This document shows, in pieces, positions 52,446 to 58,640 of a DNA stretch of 58,640 nt (the stretch's first letter is position 1; every line of letters begins with the position of its first letter). Under the pieces are notes generated by a model. The model worked only from the letters and a program-made list of their open reading frames with translations. It ran no database searches and had not been told where the DNA came from. Source of the stretch: an uncultured Bacteroidales bacterium (GTDB taxonomy: Bacteria > Bacteroidota > Bacteroidia > Bacteroidales > Bacteroidaceae); the NCBI GenBank assembly GCA_902784475.1, contig CACZUX010000005.1, forward strand, positions 1 to 58,640, in the 5' to 3' direction. Position numbers and translations under genes: made by a program.

Positions 52446-53789
52446 CTAAAGAAACATGGCCATATATGCAGGCAGATATCTAACGCATTCGTCCCGGGCA
52501 TAATCCTTTGTGTAAACGAGATAACGCTCATTAGTGATGCGTGAGGAATACTTCTGGCAAAAGGCGTCCAAAGATACGTGTGTCTTATACGAGGAGGACT
52601 TCACCTCTATCGGAAGAATTTTAGTGCCTCGAGACAGGAGGAAATCTACTTCGTAGTTGTGCTTGCCACTCTCCGTAGGCCAAGAGTGATAAAACAACTT
52701 GTTGCCAGAACATGTGAACATCTGAGCCACAATATTTTCGTACAAATACCCCAGGTTGGCAGAGAGTTTGTCGCTGAGGAGACGCTCGTAGATGATGTTT
52801 TCAGTGAACGCCTTGTCACGGAAAGCCAGTGTCACAAACAGACCCGTATCGCCAACGTACATTTTATACTGCCCCGTCGACTCCGTATTTCCGAGCCCAA
52901 CATTGGGATCGTCGCAGTGATGGGAGATATTCACCGTCTTGGTCTTTTCCATCTCCGAGATGATCTCCAAGCAATCTTCACCTCTGGACTTGGGAATCAC
53001 GTTGGAAATCTGATATCGGGAAGCATTGCTGTTTAGCTGTGCCGGGATGGCGGCAAAAATGCGTGCAGCCTTTCCCGAAGGGTCTATCTTTCCGAAGTCT
53101 TCGTCGTATAGATCCAAAATCATTCTTTTTGCACGGTCGACAACCTCGAAATTATTAGACTCCAGATAGGCGTTTACCGCCTGCGGCATGCCGCCGACGA
53201 GCATATACAGTCGAAAGTCACGCATCAATTTGCGATGCGCTTCCTCCAAAGGTTGTGGGTGGTTCCAGACGCCGCGAAGCAGAGGCACCGTTGCCTTGTC
53301 GCCTAAAGCCCAACGGAACTCTTCGTAATCCATCGGATACATGCTGACGCGCTCCTCTTCGCTGGGAATCAGGATATTCTCCGTGTTCTTGCGGATAGAA
53401 ATCAACGATCCTGTTTCGATATAGTCGTAACGGTGGTCTGCCACAAACGACTTGATGGCCTGACGGGCACGCGGTTGAAATTGCACCTCGTCAAAAACGA
53501 TGAGTGACTTGCGCTCGATGAGCTGCACACCGTAAGTCAGCTGGAGTCTGAGGAAGATATAATTGAGGTCTGAGACATCATTGAAGAGGTTTTTCACCTC
53601 CTGTGAGCATGTCGTAAAATCGATGAAGATGAAAGACTCGTATTCATTGCGAGCAAAACTTTTAACCACAGTCGATTTGCCTATACGGCGCGCGCCTTCA
53701 ATAAGGAGTGCACTGTTTCCGTTGCTTTCGCGCTTCCATTGAAGCAAACGCCCGTAGATTTTCCGTTTGAAGAGTTTCTCTGGATCCAT
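52446..53789 (-). CDS. AAA_14/DUF4143-type ATPase with nuclease-like C-terminal domain
   Basis: The 447-residue protein has a Walker A-like IEGARRIGKSTVVKSFA near residue 30, Walker B SLIVFDEVQF near 93, and the sensor region YIETGSLISI, which is the AAA_14 layout. From ~200 the DUF4143 part follows, with the PD-(D/E)XK-like text NYEVDFLLSRGTKILPIEVK (Asp and E-x-K) near 385-405. These ATPases are common single genes in Bacteroidetes and archaea; the role is unknown, and a selfish or defence role has been suggested for related families. It has its own promoter at 53809-53839 and is bracketed by 41-base direct repeats. Confidence 0.88.
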   Translation of the reverse strand: MDPEKLFKRKIYGRLLQWKRESNGNSALLIEGARRIGKSTVVKSFARNEYESFIFIDFTTCSQEVKNLFNDVSDLNYIFLRLQLTYGVQLIERKSLIVFDEVQFQPRARQAIKSFVADHRYDYIETGSLISIRKNTENILIPSEEERVSMYPMDYEEFRWALGDKATVPLLRGVWNHPQPLEEAHRKLMRDFRLYMLVGGMPQAVNAYLESNNFEVVDRAKRMILDLYDEDFGKIDPSGKAARIFAAIPAQLNSNASRYQISNVIPKSRGEDCLEIISEMEKTKTVNISHHCDDPNVGLGNTESTGQYKMYVGDTGLFVTLAFRDKAFTENIIYERLLSDKLSANLGYLYENIVAQMFTCSGNKLFYHSWPTESGKHNYEVDFLLSRGTKILPIEVKSSSYKTHVSLDAFCQKYSSRITNERYLVYTKDYARDECVRYLPAYMAMFL

Positions 53790-53808
53790 ACCTTACTGTT
53801 TTATGGTG

Positions 53809-53839
53809 CAAATATAGTGAGATTTTTTCTTTCCTCAAA
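53809..53839 (-). promoter_or_regulatory. Promoter of the DUF4143 ATPase
   Basis: On the minus strand TTTG (53836-53839), 19 bases, TATATTTG (53809-53816). The -33 block (AAATTTTGAGG) is repeated in the tandem array just upstream. Confidence 0.75.
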
Positions 53840-53860
53840 ATTTTTTTAGCCGAAAAATAC

Positions 53861-53941
53861 AAAATCCTCAAAATTTATTTTGCCAATTTCCGCAAAATCC
53901 TCAAAATTTATTTTGCCAATTTCCGCAAAATCCTCAAAATT
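53861..53941 (-). repeat. 33-base tandem repeat, about 2.5 copies
   Basis: The unit aaaatcctcaaaatttattt plus 13 bases occurs at 53861-53893 and 53894-53926, with a 15-base partial copy at 53927-53941. It carries the same ccTCAAAA block as the promoter -33 region. Confidence 0.88.
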
Positions 53942-53995
53942 CTGGGCGCCTTTGTTGACTTTTTATCATTAAGGTGCTATTTTTTATGAGCGCAC

Positions 53996-54036
53996 GGCAA
54001 GCCCAAAGGGTTTGCTTGGACTTGCGAAGGGTATGC
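53996..54036 (+). repeat. 41-base direct repeat, right copy
   Basis: Same orientation as 52370-52410, one mismatch. It is followed by variants of gggtatgc and gcctggggt words to about 54080. Confidence 0.85.
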
Positions 54037-54160
54037 CTGGGGTATGCGAAGGGTTTGCCTAAGGTTTGCCTGGGGTGTGCGAAAAGTATGAGGGTAGGGT
54101 GAATTTTCATGCTTGAAACCTTTGTAATGCAAATGGGCTTAAACGGGCTTGTGGGATGTG

Positions 54161-54190
54161 TTGTTGTTTCGCAGAAAATCTTTATTTTTG
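54161..54190 (+). promoter_or_regulatory. Promoter of the BspA-like gene
   Basis: TTG (54161-54163), 19 bases, TATTTTTG (54183-54190), leaving a leader of about 70 bases before the ATG at 54270. Confidence 0.7.
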
Positions 54191-54269
54191 CAAAATCTTA
54201 AGTAGATAATGTCAGTTTATGACCGAAAGCCATCAGGATTAACGACTAATAACAAAAAAACTCAATACC

Positions 54270-57200
54270 ATGAAACAGGGATTAAACTTTAAGCGATTCT
54301 TCGCTTCTTTGATGCTTCTTGCAGTCTCCACGCTTTCGTGGGCGTACGACTTTGAGGTGAATGGGATTTACTACAACATTACGGGCGGCAATAACGTTGA
54401 AGTTGCGAGGAGTAGAGGTTATTCTGGTAATATAGAGATTCCCTCTTCCGTGGAGTATAATGCAAAGAATTATACCGTGACGAGCATTGGCGAAGAGGCC
54501 TTCGAAGGTTGCTCAGGCCTCACATCTGTTACTATCCCCAACAGTGTGACGAGCATTGGCAATTATGCCTTCCGTGGTTGCTCCGGCCTTACGTCGATCA
54601 ATATTCCCAACAGTGTGACGAGCATTGGCGAGCGTACCTTCTCTAGTTGCTCCGGTCTCACGTCTGTCGCTATTGGCGATGGCCTGACGAGCATTGACAG
54701 TTCTGCATTCGAGTATTGTTCCGGGCTGACGTCGGTAACCATAAATTCGAATGCGATTCTTTCTAAATCATACCTCTCTGACAACAACATACAAAACATA
54801 TTTGGTTCACAAGTTAAAGAATATATTATTGGTGATGAAGTGACGAGCATTGGTAGTTCTGCCTTTAGTGGTTGTTCCGCCCTTACGTCTGTCACTATTG
54901 GCGATGGTGTGACGAGCATTGGTAGTTCTGCCTTTAGTGGTTGTTCCGCCCTTACGTCTGTCACTATTGGCGATGGTGTGACGAGCATTGGCAGATATGC
55001 CTTCGATGGTTGCAAGGGCTTAACGTCTGTTACAATTCCCAACAATGTGAGGAGCATTGGGGATTATGCCTTCCAATTTTGCTCCGGCCTTACGTCTGTC
55101 ACTATTGGCAGCAGTGTGACGAGCATTGGCTATGGTGCCTTCAACGATTGCTCCGGCCTCAAGAGAGCGGAATTTGCCAGCATAGAGAGTCTATGTAACA
55201 TTTCGTTTGAAAACTATTATTCTAATCCGCTTTATAATGCTCATCATCTTTATATTGACGGGCAGGAGGTGACGGATTTGGTGATTCCCAATAGTGTGAC
55301 GAGCATTGGTAGTTCTGCCTTTAGTGGTTGTTCCGCCCTTACGTCTGTCACTATTGGCGATGGTGTGACGAGCATTGGCCAGAATGCCTTCTCTGGTTGC
55401 TCCGGCCTCAAGTCTGTCACAATTGGCGATGGTGTGACGAGCATTGGCAGATATGCCTTCGATGGTTGCAAGGGCTTAACGTCTGTGACTTTAAACTCCA
55501 ATACCCTGGTTTCAAAAGCCTATAACGATTATTTGAGTACAATTTTTGGATCTCAAGTGAAGAATTATATAATAGGTAATAATGTAACGAGCATTGGCGA
55601 TGGAGCCTTCTGGGGTTGCTCAGGCCTCACGTCTGTCACTATTGGCGATGGTGTGACGAGTATTGGCTATTCTGCTTTCCATGATTGCTCCGGCCTTACA
55701 AAGGCAGAGTTTGCCAGTATAGAGAGTTTGTGTAGAATATTATTTAACGGCGCGACAAGTAATCCACTATCGTGCGCCAAGCATCTTTACATTGGTGGGC
55801 AAGAGGTAAAGGATGTAGTCATCCCCAACAGTGTGACGAGCATTGGCCAATATGCCTTCCAAGGTTGCTCCGGCCTCACATCTGTTACGATTCCCAATAG
55901 CGTGACGAGCATTGGTAATGATGCCTTCCGTGGTTGCTCCGACCTTACGTCCATCACCATTCCCAACAGCGTGACGAGTATTGGCGAGGATGCCTTCAAT
56001 GGTTGCTCCGGCCTCACTTCTATTACGATAGGAAACAGCGTGACGAGCATTGGTGGGGCAGCCTTCTCTGGTTGCTCCAGCCTGACGTCTGTCACTATAA
56101 ATTCTAATGCGATACTTTCTTCTGAAAACTATTCCCCTTACCATAGCATAGAAGGTATTTTTGGCGATCAAGTTGAAGAATACGTCATTGGTGATAACGT
56201 GTTGAGCATTGGTAATTATGCCTTCTGGGGTTGCTACGGCCTCAAGTCTGTTAAAATTCCCAACAGTGTGACGAGCATTGGCGAGGGTGCCTTCTATAAT
56301 TGCTCCGGCCTGACGTCGATCACCATTCCCAACAGTGTGACGAGCATTGGCGATCAAGCCTTCACACATTGCTCCGGCCTCACGTCTGTTACTATTCCTA
56401 ATAGTGTGACGAGCATTGGCAAATATGTCTTCTATAATTGCTCCGGCCTCACATCGGTTACTATTCCAGAGAGCGTGACGAGCATTGGTCAATATGCTTT
56501 CTATAATTGCTCCGGCCTTACGTCCATCAATGTTCCTAATAGTGTGACAAGTATTGGCGATTATGCTTTCAATAACTGCACTTCACTTCCTGTGATAAAT
56601 AACCTGCGCTATGCAGACACTTATCTGATTGAAGTAGCAGATAAAACGTCAAACGCATATGCTATTAAAATTAAAGAAGGAACAAGATTTGTTAATTCTA
56701 ATGCTTTTGCAGGATTCCCCTATTTATTTTCTATCACCATTCCCAATAGCGTGACGAGCATTGGTGGGTCTGCCTTCTCTGGTTGCTCCAGGCTCACTTC
56801 TGTAACTATTGGCAGCGGTGTGACGAGCATTGGTGATAAAACATTCGAGAATTGCTCTAACCTCAAGTCCATCACCATTCCCAACAGTGTGACGGGCATT
56901 GGTGTGTCTGCCTTCGAGAATTGCTCTAACCTCAAGTCCATCACCATTCCCAACAGTGTGACAAGTATTGGCGAGGGTGCCTTCTGGGGTTGCTCAGGCC
57001 TGACGTCTGTCACTATAAATTCTAATGCGATACTTTCTTACCATAGCATACTAGGTATTTTTGGCGTTCAAGTTGAAGAATACGTCATTGGTGATAACGT
57101 GTTGAGCATTGGGGATTATGCCTTCGAGGATTGCTACGGCCTTACTTCTATTATAATTCCCAACAGTGTGACAAGTATTGGCGAGGGTGCCTTCTCTGGT

Positions 57201-58640
57201 TGCGACGGCCTCGAGTCCATCACTCTGCCCAATACACTCACATCTACTGGCAACGGATCGTTCGAAGGCTGTACAGGCCTGACTGCAGTACATATAACCG
57301 ACTTGAAAGCTTATTGCAGAATATCCTTTGGATGGTACGCTCCTTTGTTCTATGCCCATAAATTATACTTGAATGATGAGGAAGTAACAGGGGAGTTGGT
57401 AATCCCCGATGGCATCACGTCTGTGAGCAATGTTGCGTTTGAGGGTTGTACAGGTATCACCTCGGTTGTCATTCCCGAGGGTGTGACAAGCATTGGCCAA
57501 GCTGCATTTAAGAGCACAAGCATTACCTCCGTTTCACTTCCTGAGAGTTTGACATCTGTTGGCATCGAAGCTTTTCAGGATTGCTCCAGCCTCAAGTCTG
57601 TTACATGTTTGGCAAAGGAGGTCCCCAGTATGGGTGCCGAAGTGTTTACAAATGTGCCCCAAAGCACGGCGACGCTTTATGTGCCTGCAGCATCAGTGAA
57701 TGCATACAGGTCTGCTGCTCAATGGAAAGAGTTTGGCGCGATTACAGGCTATGATACCCCAGTATCCTCTATTGCTCTGAACAAGACAAAAACCACGCTT
57801 AAAGTCCGTACACAAGAGAAACTAACCGCCATCGTGCTTCCCGAGTATGCCACTGACAAGACGGTTACCTGGACATCGTCCGATCCCACCGTTGCTACTG
57901 TGGATGAAAGTGGTCTTGTGACCGCTGTCGCTGTAGGCGCCGTCATCATCACCGCCACCACGACCGACGGCACGAACCTCGAAGCAAGTTGTGAGGTGAC
58001 AATAACGTGGCAGCCTATCTACATTGAGACAGACTTCACCAGTCAGTTCCCCACCGATTACTTGGGATGGAACGGTGCCACGGGATATACTCCTACGCAG
58101 TTTGCTCCCATGGTCACCACTAATGACGGACGCACCGTACAGGTGTGCGAGAAATTCAACGGCAGCGTGGCTGCAGAAGGCACGGTATTTAACCGTACGC
58201 TGACCGGCCTCACCAACGGCACCTACCGCATCGAGCTCTACGGCGCTGCAGCCTCCACGAAGGGCCGCGATACGGATCTTGACACATATATGACAGCTGC
58301 AGATGAGGGCAATACAACCGCCGTCTATCTCTATGCTACGACGCCCACGGGCACAGTGAAGCAGTATATCCCCGTACATTGGGCCACATCATTCTCAAAA
58401 GTGGCTACCGCCGTACTCAACAATGTCGTTGTAACCGACGGTACTGTAGAAATCGGTATGTATAGTCAGAAGAAATTCACCAACTGGGAAGTGATCCAGA
58501 TCAAGGGCGTCACCGCTATGGTGGATGCCGAGGAGCAGCATGCCAGCACGCTGCAGAGAGCTCAGTCGGCTCTTGACGACGAAGCCTATGTCAACGTCAC
58601 CGGCGAGGAGCGCACTGCACTCTCTCAGGCCATTGCCGAT
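54270..58640 (+). CDS. BspA-like leucine-rich-repeat surface protein with Big2 domain (runs off window)
   Basis: The frame opens at ATG 54270 (MKQGLNFKRFFASLMLLAVS, signal peptide, cleavage near SWA) and stays open for 1457 codons to the window edge. Residues ~70-1115 are more than thirty 23-residue repeats of the LRR_5/BspA kind, consensus SIGxxAFxGCSGLTSVTIPN, interrupted by two sorts of insert. A Big2-type immunoglobulin-like domain follows (~1170-1245, VTWTSSDPTVATVDESGLVT). After that comes a beta-sandwich module resembling those in the 26759-30232 protein (GTYRIELYGAAAS) and the start of a helical domain. BspA-type proteins are surface adhesins in oral and gut Bacteroidetes. The C-terminus, with any sorting signal, is missing. 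Confidence 0.9.
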   Translation, partial: MKQGLNFKRFFASLMLLAVSTLSWAYDFEVNGIYYNITGGNNVEVARSRGYSGNIEIPSSVEYNAKNYTVTSIGEEAFEGCSGLTSVTIPNSVTSIGNYAFRGCSGLTSINIPNSVTSIGERTFSSCSGLTSVAIGDGLTSIDSSAFEYCSGLTSVTINSNAILSKSYLSDNNIQNIFGSQVKEYIIGDEVTSIGSSAFSGCSALTSVTIGDGVTSIGSSAFSGCSALTSVTIGDGVTSIGRYAFDGCKGLTSVTIPNNVRSIGDYAFQFCSGLTSVTIGSSVTSIGYGAFNDCSGLKRAEFASIESLCNISFENYYSNPLYNAHHLYIDGQEVTDLVIPNSVTSIGSSAFSGCSALTSVTIGDGVTSIGQNAFSGCSGLKSVTIGDGVTSIGRYAFDGCKGLTSVTLNSNTLVSKAYNDYLSTIFGSQVKNYIIGNNVTSIGDGAFWGCSGLTSVTIGDGVTSIGYSAFHDCSGLTKAEFASIESLCRILFNGATSNPLSCAKHLYIGGQEVKDVVIPNSVTSIGQYAFQGCSGLTSVTIPNSVTSIGNDAFRGCSDLTSITIPNSVTSIGEDAFNGCSGLTSITIGNSVTSIGGAAFSGCSSLTSVTINSNAILSSENYSPYHSIEGIFGDQVEEYVIGDNVLSIGNYAFWGCYGLKSVKIPNSVTSIGEGAFYNCSGLTSITIPNSVTSIGDQAFTHCSGLTSVTIPNSVTSIGKYVFYNCSGLTSVTIPESVTSIGQYAFYNCSGLTSINVPNSVTSIGDYAFNNCTSLPVINNLRYADTYLIEVADKTSNAYAIKIKEGTRFVNSNAFAGFPYLFSITIPNSVTSIGGSAFSGCSRLTSVTIGSGVTSIGDKTFENCSNLKSITIPNSVTGIGVSAFENCSNLKSITIPNSVTSIGEGAFWGCSGLTSVTINSNAILSYHSILGIFGVQVEEYVIGDNVLSIGDYAFEDCYGLTSIIIPNSVTSIGEGAFSGCDGLESITLPNTLTSTGNGSFEGCTGLTAVHITDLKAYCRISFGWYAPLFYAHKLYLNDEEVTGELVIPDGITSVSNVAFEGCTGITSVVIPEGVTSIGQAAFKSTSITSVSLPESLTSVGIEAFQDCSSLKSVTCLAKEVPSMGAEVFTNVPQSTATLYVPAASVNAYRSAAQWKEFGAITGYDTPVSSIALNKTKTTLKVRTQEKLTAIVLPEYATDKTVTWTSSDPTVATVDESGLVTAVAVGAVIITATTTDGTNLEASCEVTITWQPIYIETDFTSQFPTDYLGWNGATGYTPTQFAPMVTTNDGRTVQVCEKFNGSVAAEGTVFNRTLTGLTNGTYRIELYGAAASTKGRDTDLDTYMTAADEGNTTAVYLYATTPTGTVKQYIPVHWATSFSKVATAVLNNVVVTDGTVEIGMYSQKKFTNWEVIQIKGVTAMVDAEEQHASTLQRAQSALDDEAYVNVTGEERTALSQAIAD

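Larger units (their letters stand above)
53790..54269. other. Intergenic region between the ATPase and the BspA-like gene
   Basis: About 480 bases with the divergent promoters (53809-53839 minus, 54161-54190 plus), a 33-base tandem repeat (53861-53941) and the right copy of the direct repeat (53996-54036) followed by degenerate words. No gene is seen. Confidence 0.65.

Noticed and set aside
53861..53941. Short CRISPR remnant
   Set aside because: The 33-base units are directly adjacent without spacers, and there are no cas genes nearby.
54563..57359. Antisense open frames with repeated text such as MLVTPSPIVTDV opposite the BspA-like gene
   Set aside because: They mirror the 69-base LRR repeats; the plus-strand frame is continuous for 1457 codons with signal peptide and known domains.

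Overview
The window looks like chromosome of a Bacteroidales bacterium, most likely Prevotellaceae-like. Reasons: promoters fit the Bacteroidetes pattern (TTTG or TTG, a spacer of about 19-21 bases, then TAnnTTTG) and there are few Shine-Dalgarno sites. Housekeeping families are in typical Bacteroidetes form (OstA-like protein, paired parvulins, MlaE/MlaF pair), and there are MKK-type secreted proteins and a BspA-type leucine-rich-repeat surface protein. Everything here was read by eye; no database search or alignment was run, so family names rest on recognised motifs and memory.

Region 1 (1-5.2 kb): a partial outer-membrane barrel protein (-), a second barrel protein (+), a small exported protein with a cysteine-only tail, and a leftward cluster mlaE-mlaF-RNA methyltransferase. 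Region 2 (5.2-25.1 kb) is a dense, GC-rich rightward housekeeping block: lptB, tig, clpP, clpX, recQ, guaB, two parvulin-type periplasmic isomerases, an OstA-like protein, a 100-residue membrane protein, mutL, trpS, tRNA-Val(UAC), purB, an RluB-type pseudouridine synthase with a large repeat tail, and asnS. It joins protein quality control (tig/clpPX), envelope biogenesis (LptB, OstA, SurA-like) and DNA repair (recQ, mutL). Region 3 (25.3-30.4 kb) encodes a secreted calcineurin-like phosphoesterase, a 1157-residue modular exported protein and a 55-residue peptide.

Region 4 (30.5-43.7 kb) is accessory, visibly more AT-rich and mostly leftward. It has an AAA+ ATPase, small unrecognised proteins, two PD-(D/E)XK-type nuclease genes, a stand-alone ATPase of the SMC/OLD kind, gene remnants, and a 69-residue protein consisting only of sigma-70 region 2. 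Four of its transcription units start at almost identical composite promoters (GTTGCC-N6-TTTG-N20-TATRTTRT), and two more use a related form. It ends with a DUF3987-type gene pair bounded by 45-base inverted repeats.

Region 5 (43.7-51.9 kb) is a leftward gene cluster and my best candidate for an undescribed system. It has a two-helix channel-like protein with a degenerate selectivity filter, three lipoproteins, a uracil-DNA-glycosylase-fold protein, a six-helix voltage-gated-type K+ channel, and a metallopeptidase whose start overlaps the channel stop. The two channel proteins share a long cytoplasmic C-terminal domain that I do not recognise. Region 6 (51.9-58.6 kb) has several tandem and direct repeats around an AAA_14/DUF4143 ATPase, then a very large BspA-like surface protein that runs off the window.
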